Notes: generated by a model not told the origin, from the letters alone. A stretch of 64,000 nt of DNA from Sporopachydermia quercuum (GCA_001599295.1 BCGN01000001.1:2170001-2234000), one strand, 5' to 3'. Shown: positions 34,690 to 46,056, counted from the first letter of the stretch. Numbers and translations: made by a program.

Positions 34690-35747
34690 TTTGTTGTTTA
34701 TAAGGTTCGAAATACGATTAACCAAATTGGGATAAGCTGTGTATACAATGAGATGTGTAGTTATTGATNCTTAGATAATTTGTCACGATGTCGGGAAACG
34801 CTTCAAGTTTTGTCACAACTTTAATAATCAGTTCCACGCAAATGAATATGATAACGTTTGTGTCTATAACTTGGGTGCAAATTACCACTTGACACACAAA
34901 CAAATAAACAAAAACAACCACAATTTTATTACGCTCAAAACTCCCTAATTCCTGATGTAGTTGAAGTTGGAAAAGCAACCAATATTAACAAGAAACAAGT
35001 AATGATGCACTCTTAATATTGGACTTATTAAATCGTTTCGCGTTACCTTGATAAGTTTCACTATGAAACTAACCCTGTCTTCCTTTGGTTATCTTTCACG
35101 TCAGGATAACCCTGAAGTAATCATATCATCGTAGGGAATAAATCAAAGGTAAGGTAACTAAGAGGCGAAATCCTTTTGAGAATCAACTTCCGGGTAGTAT
35201 TTGCGAAGAGGAGAAACGATGACCTGATATATACCACTATGAAAGATACTTCAGCGTAATTTCAGTACTGAAACTGAAGTAGTAATTNCTGATTAGGTAA
35301 TACTAAAATGATGGTCTACATGATATTAATTTTCGGAAATAATGCTACTCAATTTCGGAGAATATCTCCCCATTATGTCATTCCGACTGGTGATCTGTAA
35401 TATTCCTTACTTTTCTCTAGTGAAAACGTCTCAGATTACACTATTCTGAGCGAAAATATTCCTGATTTATCAAAATTATTTGTCCTTTGTTTGCTCCTTC
35501 TATTTCTTTTTCATCAAAGTCTTTGATGAAGCCTGGAAGTGCGCTTTTTTCACCTTGGCATGGCTTTTCTAAGCATAAAATTTTCTTACATATACAACAG
35601 AGATGCCTTCTTCCTCTGAGTCTTAACTTCTCCGTTCTTTATGTATTGCTCAAGCAAATCACCATCTATTCAGCGAGCTACATATTTATATCACTAAAAT
35701 CAACATATACAAAATATAGAATTGTTCATCCTTATCGAATAGAAGAA
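34690..35747. other. Divergent intergenic, REB1/ADCK-like
   Basis: This 1.06 kb lies between divergent genes. The ADCK-like frame is open back to about 35487, with an in-frame ATG at 35526, but the peptide there is unlike a conserved domain and the downstream ATG at 35748 gives the better presequence. No other gene is seen. Confidence 0.5.
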
Positions 35748-37547
35748 ATGTTGGGCTTCTATCCAGTTAGAAGCTCAGCGTTGCGTTGCTTAAACCGAGG
35801 CTCAATTAGAGCACAATGCTTCTCGCAACACTCACTTCAACTTACTCGCAACCACATAAAACAAAAAAGCTTCTCGAACCCTTCAGTTCCGAAAATCAAA
35901 CAAAAGCCGGGATCAAAGTTTTTCTATGCTGCAGCTACTGCCGTTCCTCTTATTCTTGGACTAGCATGGATTGATGAGACTCACACTCGCAAATACCTCA
36001 ATCATGTAGTTCATACTTTAGAAAGAGTATCTGTCGTGTCTGTGGCAGCTGTCAAATGCTTTTATCATTATCGACGCGTACTTGACGCCTCTTACGCCTC
36101 AGAAGAAGACAAAGCTAAAGCGCTATCCAAATGCCATAAAAAATGCGCTGAGATCACTTTAAAAGCTTTAGAATCAAATGCTGGTATCTATATCAAATTC
36201 GGCCAGCATATCTCAGCTATGACCTACCTTTTTCCCTATGAATGGACATCTACTATGACTCCTTTGCAGGACAGATGTCCTCAATCTTCTTTGGAATCTA
36301 TTAGACAAATGATTCAATCCGATCTTGGTGTTGACCTTGATGATCTATTCAGTTCATTTGATCCAGAGCCACTAGGAACCGCTTCTCTTGCTCAAGTTCA
36401 TAAAGCTACCATAAGATCAACTGGCCAAGAAGTTGCAATAAAGATTCAACATCCATCTTTACGTGAATTTGTTCCCATAGATGTTCAAATGACTAAAATT
36501 GTGTTTGATTTGATGTATAAAGCGTTTCCAGAATATCCTTTGACTTGGCTAGGAGATGAATTACAAACATCTATCTATGTTGAACTAGATTTCACCAAAG
36601 AAGCCGAGAATTCTCAAAAAACTGACCGAGATTTCAGGCCGTTCAGAGATCAAACCGCGCTGAGAATTCCTCATGTCATCTCCGCTTCTCCTAGAGTATT
36701 AATTATGGAATACGTGTCTGGAGCCCGGCCCGATGATTTAGATTACTTAGCTAAACATAATATTGACAGAACCGACCTTTCTACTTGTTTTGCTCATATT
36801 TTTGACAGAATGATCTTCACACCAGGTATTGGAGTTCACTGCGATCCTCATGGTGGTAATTTAGCAATCCGAGCTCTTTCACCTTCTGAAAGAGCGGAGA
36901 AAAAATCTCGCCATAACTTCGAAGTTATTTTATACGATCACGGATTATATCGAGATGTACCTCGGGAACTTCGGTACAACTATGCTCAATTCTGGTTAGC
37001 TTTGCTTGACCAAAATGTGCCCAAAATGGAAGAATATGCAGAGAAATTCGCAAATGTGTCACATGATCAGTTCCCGCTTTTTGCCGCNGCAATCACTGGA
37101 AGAGATTTCGAACACGCATTGGGTGGAAAAGTCGTAACTACTCGAAGTCAGGCAGAAATTGATAATATGATGGATGCGATGTCTTCCGGACAAGTTTTGC
37201 AGCCATTAATGTCACTTCTTGCTCAAATGCCGAGAGTTGTGTTATTAATTCTGAAAACAAACGATTTGACCCGAAATTTAGACGAGAGCCTAAAAAGTCC
37301 CAAAGGACCCGAACGGACATTCTTAGTATTAGCCTCCTATTGTGCGCNTACTGTATACGAGGCTGACGTGGCGCAGTTGAAAGCGGAAAGGTCTAAATTA
37401 GGAAATTCGGGCTTAGGAAAATTGTTGGTTCAGGGCAAATTCTGGTTCAATGAGTGGAATGCATGGTTTAAGTACGTCCGAAGGGTTAATCAACTACTTG
37501 TATATGATTTTGTTGTGGCCATAAAGGGAATTCTGAAAATCGCTTAG
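35748..37547 (+). CDS. ABC1/ADCK-family mitochondrial kinase-like protein (Mcp2/Cqd2 type)
   Basis: 599 residues from ATG 35748, chosen because it begins a basic, acid-free presequence (MLGFYPVRSSALRCLNRGSI) and gives a length near that of yeast Mcp2 (569). A hydrophobic segment follows (FYAAATAVPLILGLAW). The atypical kinase core has the KxGQ motif (KFGQ, about residue 150), the Ala-rich loop (GTASLAQVH, about 210), the VAIKIQ lysine, the HCDPHGGN catalytic loop (about 363) and DHG in place of DFG (about 397). S. cerevisiae Mcp2/Cqd2 sits in the mitochondrial inner membrane and affects coenzyme Q distribution and lipid homeostasis. Orthology to Mcp2 rather than another ADCK member is inference from the ADCK1-like sequence style. 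Two n bases occur. Confidence 0.85.
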   Translation: MLGFYPVRSSALRCLNRGSIRAQCFSQHSLQLTRNHIKQKSFSNPSVPKIKQKPGSKFFYAAATAVPLILGLAWIDETHTRKYLNHVVHTLERVSVVSVAAVKCFYHYRRVLDASYASEEDKAKALSKCHKKCAEITLKALESNAGIYIKFGQHISAMTYLFPYEWTSTMTPLQDRCPQSSLESIRQMIQSDLGVDLDDLFSSFDPEPLGTASLAQVHKATIRSTGQEVAIKIQHPSLREFVPIDVQMTKIVFDLMYKAFPEYPLTWLGDELQTSIYVELDFTKEAENSQKTDRDFRPFRDQTALRIPHVISASPRVLIMEYVSGARPDDLDYLAKHNIDRTDLSTCFAHIFDRMIFTPGIGVHCDPHGGNLAIRALSPSERAEKKSRHNFEVILYDHGLYRDVPRELRYNYAQFWLALLDQNVPKMEEYAEKFANVSHDQFPLFAXAITGRDFEHALGGKVVTTRSQAEIDNMMDAMSSGQVLQPLMSLLAQMPRVVLLILKTNDLTRNLDESLKSPKGPERTFLVLASYCAXTVYEADVAQLKAERSKLGNSGLGKLLVQGKFWFNEWNAWFKYVRRVNQLLVYDFVVAIKGILKIA

Positions 37548-37887
37548 CATATGCATTATTTATGTTTTCTGAGTGGCTCAGCTCAAATCATAGTCCTTTT
37601 TTCATTGCGAGGCTAAATGTCGCTTAGCCTAATCAAGAGAATCAAATGGCACACTAAGCACAATCAAATAAAATTTCAAACGATTATCATTCAGTTGTTA
37701 CTGATACATTTCTAATCACTTTTCCTACTATGTATATAAAGACACATTGCTGTTACACTTTATTAATATCTAACATTAAGAATAATATCACCTAACTTCT
37801 ATAATACACAATATACAATAANTTATTTAAACACCAAAAACAACATATATGACGCATTATATGAGCCTGCCAAAAAGGATGAAACCC
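37548..37887. other. Convergent intergenic
   Basis: A 340-bp AT-rich spacer between the convergent ADCK-like and RRM-like genes. Nothing beyond likely 3' UTR sequence is visible. Confidence 0.5.
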
Positions 37888-39949
37888 TTACTCGCGGAAA
37901 AACCCTCCAAGGTGTTTTTTCTCATCATAAAACTCAACATAGAGTGTTCTCCCCAATAGCTCCTTACCATTGAGCTCATAGTACACTAACAAAGCATCCA
38001 AGCTCTGTTCAAACACCAGATAAACATCACAAACTTCTCCATTCTCAGCCCAAAAGATTCTCATTGCTGTTGGTTTCACTGGGAGCTTCATATCTTCTAA
38101 ACCGAAAGCAATGAAATCACATAATTCAGCATCACTTAATGTAATTTCAGCAGCATAATACAGATTTTTGATTAGCAGTACGGAAGAATGAACGCCGGTA
38201 TTTTTCGATGAATTGATTTCGGAACCTTTCGGAGTTATCGCGTTTGGTAATCCGAGATTTTCCGGGATCATATCTTCTTCAAATTCCTGGTCTTCAGTGA
38301 CCGGTTTAGAATTAACTAGCTTGGTATCAGGGTTAATAAATAAGATTTGTGTTTCCGCGAATTTGTGTTTCACAAATGATTTATTTTCGGGGATTTTATC
38401 CAAAGGAACTGAAGAAGCCAAAGAATCAGAATGGGCTGAAACCGGAGAGAATGTTTCGTTAGTTGATAGATCATCATTGAAAAGCATGTTATCTAAATTA
38501 GGGAACTCTGTGGCTTTACGAATAACTGGTTTCCGAGATCTTTTCCGAAAAACTGGTTTTTCTTCCGGCGCTGTTTCCTCTTTTCTGTTTGATATGATAC
38601 CATAACTAGGAGAATATGCACTTGACATTAACTCCGACAAATATTCCGGTGTGGTCTCCCGTTTAACACTGAATTCTAAGTTTGCACCAATAGTCGGCTC
38701 TATTTCCATCTTCAGTTCTAAATCCGGTTCCGATTCGGGCTCCGGTTCCCAAATCCAAATCGACATTTGTATCCACATTTCCATCACCCTCAACATCCAC
38801 GACCATGTCGATGTCTGCTTCCTGGTCAAAATTAGTTCCTGCTCCTTGTTTCGATTCTTGCTTGACATGCGAAACAGAATCCTGACTATTCAAACTTATG
38901 ACTTCTGACTGAGCGAAATTCGTTCCTTCACCTTCTGTCTCACCCAGCAATACAATAGATTGTTCAGGGTTCTGTTCCGCTTTTTGTAGTTTGATTTCCC
39001 GAACTTCGGCAGCCACCGTACTATCTTCTACATGTATAAACCGGGATCTGGTTCTCTTAATCTTTGTGAAATCGTCTCCGCTTTCACTGGATGTTCTATT
39101 AACTTGTACTTTCTTTTTCCGACCACGTTTCTTAGGTTTATAGGCTATCTCATATAGCGGATCAATTTTGGAACGAACAAGAGATTCCCCCTCAGAAGCT
39201 GTTCCTAACAGAGAATCGAAATTTTCTGCTTTTGAAGGGGAAATCAAGTCATTTTGGGCATTTTCGACTTGAATCTGTTGCGCCTTCTTATTATTCTTTG
39301 TTGATTTCGGTGATGGATTCTTTTTGTCTTCANTATGAGTTCCGCTAGTGCGTAGATATTGCTGTTGTTGTGTTGATTTGAGCTCCGGTTCTGGCTTTTC
39401 AGTATGTTTACCGGTTTCCTTCCGAGTCAATGAAGGCGAACGTGCCGTGCTTATCTTTGTGCTGCGTTTAGATTCCGATCTTGTCCGACTATTTCGATTC
39501 TTCAAATCAAGCCGTTGTTTCAAGTCTATTAGGTAGTTCCGCCAATGAATATCCTCCTCTATCTTATACTCAGACTCAATGTAAAATAAGAAAGAATTAG
39601 GCTGTGATGGCACATAGTCTTTCTCATAAGCGGCTTTTATTGGATCCGAGTTCTCTTTCTGGGGAAATAACAGTTTTAATTCCAATTGATGTTCCGGGGA
39701 TGGGTCTCTATGATAGTTCTCAACAGTTGAATCAGAATTTTCTTCCGTTCCGTTTTCCGAGACAGTTTTCTCCAAAATTCCATTTTTTCCATTGTTCATG
39801 TTCGGGCTCCGGTTCCGGCTGCTGCCTCTTTCTCTACTATCTTCTTCTCCATCGGAAATGTGCCTGCTAATAGGATTGAAATTCACAACTACTGTCCTTT
39901 CTACTTTGGCGTTTTCTGCTTCCGTTTTGACCCTCAACGTATTTTCCAT
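37888..39949 (-). CDS. RRM-like nuclear protein of unknown function (frame break)
   Basis: Two overlapping frames form one gene. The upstream frame (39949 to about 38750) starts at an ATG and is charged and Ser/Glu-rich, with a basic nuclear-type patch (KPKKRGRKKKVQ) and a conserved-looking segment (FLFYIESEYKIEEDIHWRNY). The downstream frame (about 38748 to 37888) ends in an RRM-like fold: VLLIKNLYYAAEITLSDAEL, then GEVCDVYLVFEQSLDALLVY and GRTLYVEFYDEKKHLG. The switch is sharp: the acidic reading DLDLG changes to EPEPESEPDLELK at the GGG (CCC on the plus strand) of 38748-38750, as a single extra G would cause. This may be an assembly error in a homopolymer or a true break. I do not recognise the family. 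Total length would be about 686 residues. Confidence 0.6.
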
Positions 39950-40607
39950 TATTCATTATTTCAACAATTTGTTCAAATGCACCAGTTGACTTAATTTTAT
40001 TGCTTACAATGTCAGATTCAATGCAAAATCATTACATCCATTTCGTTCATTTTTTTGGCAATTGATTACAAACAAAGGAGGGAGATTTATTCCGGATATA
40101 ATAAGTAAACAGTTTCAGAATAGTCTCCGTCTCAAACTGGGGTTATCAACAAAACATTCCCAAAATAGGTCTTATTCTTTATGGTCTTCACGTGTGCCCC
40201 TCTAAACCAGTTTCTTATCGGATGTTCCGTCTCTTTGACTGCCTTTCCGACCTTCATTTGATAGTCAAACGCTTCGTGAAGAATTGATAGTTAATTGAAA
40301 TGTATATAGTTGCGGTTCATTGTTATCTTTTTGAGTTGCAGAAACTAAGTTTGTTTGCTAGACGTCTTGCTTGGATTGCATTCTCTCGTATTGTTTGAAG
40401 TATGCAACAGAACAAGCAAATGAAGTGAACGTGAGAAGGTACAATTAGCAGACAAAAACTATTAAAATATCAACAATAACACTAATACCCTTGATATTCT
40501 GTAAATCAGCAGTAAAAAGTATTAAATCGATAGTGAATATTACTGCAATATTCCGTATTCTTTATTGTATATTCTCTGCATTAGTATATCAAAACCTACA
40601 TAGCACC
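39950..40607. other. Divergent intergenic, RRM-like/IST1
   Basis: This 658-bp divergent promoter region contains one CACGTG E-box at 40189-40194 and no ORF of note. Confidence 0.5.
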
Positions 40608-41757
40608 ATGGCACCTCCTGGAGCTAGCACCATAGTAAGTATGACATAATCAATGACTCGGCGGGACTCTACATCCAACGCTGAATAAATCATAAAGAAT
40701 ACCAGAAAATAATGAATTACAACAATGAAATCTTTTTAAACCTACTAACAAATGATCCCAATCTTTTATAGATGAAGCTGAAAATTACGTTGAAGATGGC
40801 AATCAGCCGACTGAGACTGATCCAACAGAAACAAACAGCATTAGCTAAACAAGAAAGAAGAAACATGGCACAATTATTAGAAGTTGGTAAAGAAGAAAGC
40901 GCCCGGATAAGGGTTGAAAATATTATCCGAGAGGACATTTATGTTGAACTGCTAGAGATATTAGAACTCTATTGTGAGTTATTATTAGCTCGCATAGGGT
41001 TATTAGATTCAAAGTAAGTCATTGCTGGTAGTAGTTGATATTCCAATCAAACGAACTTCTGACATTATACAATACATGTACTAATATTTTACTCGATAGT
41101 GTATGCGATCCTGGACTGGAAGAAGCAGTGAAAACAATTATTTATGCAGCAAATAGATCAGACGTTAAGGAGTTACAGACCGTTAGAGAAATTCTTATAC
41201 ATAAGTTTGGCAAAGAATTTGCTCAAGATGCTATTGATAATGTAAACCGTGTGGTTCCAGATAGGGTGATTACGCGATTGTCAGTTGAGCCTCCAAGTCC
41301 AACATTGGTTTCCTTATACTTAAAAGAAATTGCAAAAGCTTATAAGGTACCATTTAGCGATTTGGATAAAGACGAGTCTTTACAAGAACTAATGGATGAA
41401 GTTAATGCAGAGAATGATAAAGAATATGATGGCAAAGGAGATTCTGGAGACGATGAAGGTGGATCTAGATCAGCACTAATTCCTAATCAACCAATTGGAA
41501 TTTCGGAGAAAGATGTTCATACTATTTCTAAAAAAGAATCAATGGAACGAAGGCTATCTGGAACAGCCAATCTACCTGATATTGGAGCTCCAAAGCCACC
41601 AATTGCCGTTTTACCTAAATCTCCGGCAACTGATGATCCGAAACCTAAATTATACATTCCGAAAGCTGCTACGATGAACAGCAATAAACCAACCTCAAAG
41701 GAAGATAAAGAGTTTGATGATTTACGGAAAAGATTTGAAGCATTAAAGAGACATTAA
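40608..41757 (+). CDS. IST1: Ist1, ESCRT-III-associated protein
   Basis: Three exons: 40608-40634, 40772-41013 and 41100-41757, giving 308 residues; S. cerevisiae Ist1 is 298. Introns of 137 and 86 bp have GTAAGT donors, TACTAAC and TACTAAT branches and ATAG acceptors; phases are 0 and 2. The joined N-terminus reads MAPPGASTI|MKLKITLKMA, then the Ist1 helical core (QQKQTALAKQERRNMAQLLE, GKEESARIRVENIIRED, LEILELYCELLLARIGLLDS|NVCDPGLEEAVKTIIYA). The second splice restores the conserved VCDPGLEEA block exactly. The C-terminus has Pro-rich linkers and ends DDLRKRFEALKRH, the MIT-interacting motif region. Ist1 regulates Vps4 and binds Did2 at endosomes in multivesicular-body sorting. Confidence 0.95.
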
Positions 41758-42271
41758 ATAGATATGTTGTATATATATACTAAGTATTACGTCAAAAACT
41801 ATAGTCGGTTCACATTCAATGTGTCTGAGATAAATTTGAATATGATATGACAAATAGTGGAGAATATATAAACATGAAGATGTAATCAGAAGAAGATTAA
41901 ACAGGTCTTTTGATNAGGTATGGAAATTTAGGAAACTATGTAGTTGATCAACTTAGATATAGGAAATGATCCGTAGGAACTGTCAGTTGAATATTTCATT
42001 ACGTTATATTATATTATCTTGTATTATACACTATTATGTTACAATAATTATCCTTAACAGCCTGCTTATCATTAATAATAGTAGAACTAATATTGTTTAT
42101 CTACTATTGATCAAACTAATAATTTCCACATCAACCTTCTTCTTTCTGCATCAACTTTAGTATCGTTATCAAGCTTTATTCCATATTATACATTCTCATC
42201 GTCAGTTTCAATTCCAATAATTGTCAAATCTCCCAAAGCCCATAGTCCCAGTATTTGCACACAAGAAGAAC
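41758..42271. other. Convergent intergenic, IST1/TFC4
   Basis: This 514 bp of AT-rich sequence separates convergent genes. It has no ORF beyond chance length and no strong repeat. Confidence 0.5.
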
Positions 42272-45200
42272 CTATATTTCAATCTCCAGATTCTCTTCCA
42301 GCACTTGCTTCGCAAGCTGAAAATTCCCACTTGTTATATAAATCAACTGTAAATTATAAGCAGCCATTTTACCAAATCCTTCACAAGGTAAATTCTCATA
42401 TAAAAGTACTTTCTTATAGTACTTTTCAGCCAGCGTCATTAAATTAAGCATATGAAACATTCTCCCCATATTAAAATCAGCCTCCTGAGACTCACAGATA
42501 CCTTCTTTTTGCCTTGTGCTATAATAATCCAACATGAAACTTAGTCCTTGCAACAATTGACCATGTCTGTTTGCTGATACTCTCTGTAGTGCTCTATGCA
42601 CATGTGCTACAGCCATCATTAACAAAATGACTGGCTGATAGGGTTCAGTAGTATACGCTTGTACAGAATAAACTAAACTAGGTGAATAACTCTTTCCTGT
42701 TAGAAGCAGCATTCCATAATCTAATAGTAACATAACCACTGGCTTACTTAACCCTCTAACCTCTTTCCTCGAAGTTGACGCCATGCCAGTTGCTTTCCTT
42801 CCATACAGAAGGTAGTCATGAAGCTTTATTTGCCGCAGAAAATACTTCAAATGCATAATTGAGCAAAATTCACCTACTGCTTTCCTTCCGCCTGGATATA
42901 AACTGGTGAATATGCTGTATGCCATATTCTCAAATTGGTGTTCACGTAAACATTCTCGAAATGCATGACCTATCTCTCTATAGTCACGTGACAGAAGGCC
43001 ACAGGAAACATGAACAAGATCCATCAGTTGAGCTCTTTCTGGATCCTGGTAGAAAACGTTTGTTCGTTTAGCTGATTGAATTACAGAATAAGCATCTGAA
43101 ACATCTTCATATTCAGCTAGTAATAATGCATACTGCAAGAAAATATCTAACCATTGATTGAAGCTCAATCCTCTAAATCCCGTCACGTGACTACTTTTAA
43201 CATTCAATTTTTCAGTACCAACAATTGCCATATCATGCAACTGCGCCACACGTTTGATTTTATCATCAATATCAAGCCTTTTATATCTCCCACGTGCAAC
43301 TTTAACTCCAGAAAACATTTGCCCCTTGGCCCGTGGATAAAATCCTTTGACGTTGGTAAACATGTCAACCAGCTCACCAGCGATTTGAATCCAAGTAGCA
43401 ACACTTTCAGGGTTTTTCTTTCCATTTTGCAGGTTTGGCCAAAGAACAATCAGTCTATTATAGCGTAGAAGCACAAATCTGTTGAATTGTTCTTCTCTTC
43501 TTTCTCGAGCTTTTTTCATTTGGGCAATTTGCCGAGGTGTTAGTTTTCGTTTCCGTTTCTTCTCTTTAATAAACGCAGTCTCCGTTATTGCTTCATCTTC
43601 TCCGGATGCAATATCATCATCTCCGAAATCTCCTTCTTCTTCCTCTCTAATCCATTCCAAATAATCCTGACCTCTTCGATGGGACAGCTCCTCAATAATC
43701 TCTTTAGATTTCTCTAGCTGATTTGTATGATAATACAACTCAGATAAACTAATTAAAACATCATAATTTCCCGGATCAGCTACTAAAACTGTCTGATAAG
43801 CCTCTTCTGCTTGCTGAAGATCTCCAGTTTCCTGTAAGCATCTACCGATAGCAGAAACCAATCTTACAGAGTTCAATTCATCGACATAAGACAATGGAGT
43901 ATAGAAATCTAAGGCACATGCAAATTCCTCTTTATCCTCAAATGCTTCGGCAACTCGTAGATACAGATCGGAGTACTCTCCGATTTCAGATCGGACCAGA
44001 TACTTATATGTATGTACTTTAGCTTCCTCAATGTCTCCCAACTGTATCCGCAAAACAGCTAGTTTCACCCGAATTTCAAGCGGCAAGGAAAAATCCCGCT
44101 CCAGAATCCCAGGCTGAACTTCTGCTTGTTTATACAATCTTCTCGAATCGAATCTTCGTTCGTCGAACTCAGAATCATCTCCGACGTCGTCCCAAAACTT
44201 TTCATCGGCTCTACCTTGAATCCATCTAGCTACACGTTTGATTTCCCGTAACGCAAGCTTTGGAGACTTCTGCCGTTCATAAAGTTCTGCCAAAATATTT
44301 AATTCCGACCATCCAAACATCTGGACTTCTCCAGCTTCTACAGCCCCATTGTCAGCCATATTAGTATCCAAAATATCCTCATACAGCTTGACGGCATCAT
44401 TGACTCGTTTCTCGTGAATATATGCATCTGCTAGCTCACGTACAATGTTCGAATCTGCTGGCAATAGCTGATGTAGCCTTTGAAACGATAAAGCAGCTCT
44501 TTTATATCTTTCCAGTTCCATGTATAATAAAGCTCTTCTATACACAGTCTCCATATCTGATTTGTTAGCTGCTATCGCTTGAGTATAACATCGAATAGCT
44601 TGATCTTTTAACCCCAGTTTCAAGCTTAGTTCTGCACATTCGATCCACAATGTATGATCTCTGGGTGTTAATAAGGCTGCCATAATCCATAATGTGCAAC
44701 AACTAGCTAAATCTCCCTGCTGAGCTTTAATTTCTCCCAACGTTTTAAAAGCAGAATATGCTGTATTATCAATACGAATAGCCTCAGTAAAATATTTAGA
44801 TGCTAAATCGTAGTCATGTGACGCATATGCTTCATACCCTTTACTTAATAATACTTTGACTTCAACTGATAGCTTATCTTTCCTTAACACAGCTTTAACT
44901 CCACCTTTCCTAGTTTTATTATTTCCAGTTTTCTTCTTAGGCCGGAAATTATTGTATTCACGTAGACTATCAAAAAAATCATCTTGTTCCGGATCAGATT
45001 CGTTATCGGAGAATTCTAAGCTTGGATCAATGGCCTGAGCTTCTTTATCTTCCAACATGGCTTTCCGTAGTCTATCATGTTCAGTATCATTTTCCTCAGC
45101 AATAAGTTCTTTTGCGCGTTTGATTTGATCTTCAAATTCATCTTCCGAGCTTTGCAAATCAACTAGCGGCTCTGTTGAGTTTGTTACTTTTGATGCAATA

Positions 45201-45445
45201 GTTTTTGTATAATGTAGTTTGGGAACAACAGGTAAAGTTCGATCTACCATTGAAACATCTTCATTAACCTCCGAGTCTGAGTCTGAGCCCGAGTTCTGTA
45301 GAAACTCTAATTCATCTCCGTCATAGTTTCCACCTTCTTCCTCAGAATGTTCGGAGGTCAAAGAAAAGGTTCCGTCGTTATCGGAATGCTCTGTTTGGTC
45401 TTCTAATGAAAACCCTTCTTTGAGAAGTTCATCTATTTCATCCAT
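42272..45445 (-). CDS. TFC4: Tfc4, TFIIIC subunit tau131
   Basis: Intact 1057-residue ORF with an ATG start; S. cerevisiae Tfc4 is 1025. The N-terminus is acidic (DELLKEGFSLEDQTEHSDND, then DSDSEVNEDVSM). From about residue 198 TPR repeats follow (VLLSKGYEAYASHDYDLASK, AFKTLGEIKAQQGDLASCC, LWIECAELSLKLGL, VYRRALLYMELERYKRAA, REL ADAYIHEKRVNDAV). A second TPR block lies about 440-600, then a basic patch (KEKKRKRKLTPRQIAQMKKA) and C-terminal TPR-like helices. Tau131 is the TFIIIC arm that bridges the A-box and recruits TFIIIB through Brf1/Bdp1 for tRNA and 5S transcription. It is divergent from UFD1. Confidence 0.95.
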   Translation of the reverse strand: MDEIDELLKEGFSLEDQTEHSDNDGTFSLTSEHSEEEGGNYDGDELEFLQNSGSDSDSEVNEDVSMVDRTLPVVPKLHYTKTIASKVTNSTEPLVDLQSSEDEFEDQIKRAKELIAEENDTEHDRLRKAMLEDKEAQAIDPSLEFSDNESDPEQDDFFDSLREYNNFRPKKKTGNNKTRKGGVKAVLRKDKLSVEVKVLLSKGYEAYASHDYDLASKYFTEAIRIDNTAYSAFKTLGEIKAQQGDLASCCTLWIMAALLTPRDHTLWIECAELSLKLGLKDQAIRCYTQAIAANKSDMETVYRRALLYMELERYKRAALSFQRLHQLLPADSNIVRELADAYIHEKRVNDAVKLYEDILDTNMADNGAVEAGEVQMFGWSELNILAELYERQKSPKLALREIKRVARWIQGRADEKFWDDVGDDSEFDERRFDSRRLYKQAEVQPGILERDFSLPLEIRVKLAVLRIQLGDIEEAKVHTYKYLVRSEIGEYSDLYLRVAEAFEDKEEFACALDFYTPLSYVDELNSVRLVSAIGRCLQETGDLQQAEEAYQTVLVADPGNYDVLISLSELYYHTNQLEKSKEIIEELSHRRGQDYLEWIREEEEGDFGDDDIASGEDEAITETAFIKEKKRKRKLTPRQIAQMKKARERREEQFNRFVLLRYNRLIVLWPNLQNGKKNPESVATWIQIAGELVDMFTNVKGFYPRAKGQMFSGVKVARGRYKRLDIDDKIKRVAQLHDMAIVGTEKLNVKSSHVTGFRGLSFNQWLDIFLQYALLLAEYEDVSDAYSVIQSAKRTNVFYQDPERAQLMDLVHVSCGLLSRDYREIGHAFRECLREHQFENMAYSIFTSLYPGGRKAVGEFCSIMHLKYFLRQIKLHDYLLYGRKATGMASTSRKEVRGLSKPVVMLLLDYGMLLLTGKSYSPSLVYSVQAYTTEPYQPVILLMMAVAHVHRALQRVSANRHGQLLQGLSFMLDYYSTRQKEGICESQEADFNMGRMFHMLNLMTLAEKYYKKVLLYENLPCEGFGKMAAYNLQLIYITSGNFQLAKQVLEENLEIEI

Positions 45446-46056
45446 TGGGTCAAAACCTGGTACCTTCGGCTAAAGTAACCACTAACCAAATAACAAATAC
45501 AGCTAAAGAAGTAGCCTGGTTACCAAATGCAGACATTTGTCTTCGTGTTAGAGCTGAAGAGTCGAAGCATTTACTTAATACACGGAACAAAAGTTGGCTC
45601 AGAGCAATTAGCGGAACGCTCAAAACACGGAGAAAAGAGGTCTGTCCTAAATGGGAATTGTCATATTGATAAACTAACGGAGATAATAAGTTAAAGAGGA
45701 GATTATTCGTTGTTAATAATTTCCTAAATTTTGTTCAAGTTTTAAAGTATCACGTAATCGTTTTTATTTGTCTAATGTCAATGATGATGTATTTAAGATC
45801 ACGTAATCATTAACATCAAAGCGGCAAATCTGTACTTTTCTAGTACAAAGCATCGGCATCTATCAAATACATCAATCACAACCATCGGACATTCCGAAGG
45901 AGTTTAAGTATACTTTTACCCATACAAATAACTGATTCTGTGATTCTGTTTATTTTTATTATTTACAATTATTCTATATCGACAGTTGTATACAATCTTG
46001 GATATAAATCCGTTGGTAAGATCTAACAATCGATTCCGAATCATTACCCAACCACA
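45446..46056. other. Divergent intergenic, TFC4/UFD1
   Basis: This 611-bp divergent promoter holds a repeated 11-mer (45749-45759, 45798-45808) and an AGCGGCAAA at 45820-45828, one or two bases from the Rpn4 proteasome-associated element GGTGGCAAA. No ORF is supported; the open frame starting at 45445 on the plus strand has no ATG of its own near the start. Confidence 0.5.
45749..45808. promoter_or_regulatory. Repeated ATCACGTAATC element
   Basis: Two identical copies of ATCACGTAATC, 49 bp apart start to start, in the TFC4/UFD1 divergent promoter. The core resembles both an E-box half-site (CACGT) and a bZIP half-site (ACGTAA). Function is unknown. Confidence 0.35.

Noticed and set aside
41035-41099. 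Open frame before IST1 exon 3
   Set aside because: It is intronic: splicing 41013 to 41100 restores the conserved LLDSNVCDPGLEEA sequence, while the open frame would add unrelated residues and lacks an ATG.
45445-45669. 74-codon plus-strand frame in the TFC4/UFD1 spacer
   Set aside because: It begins with TTG, has no domain and lies within a divergent promoter.
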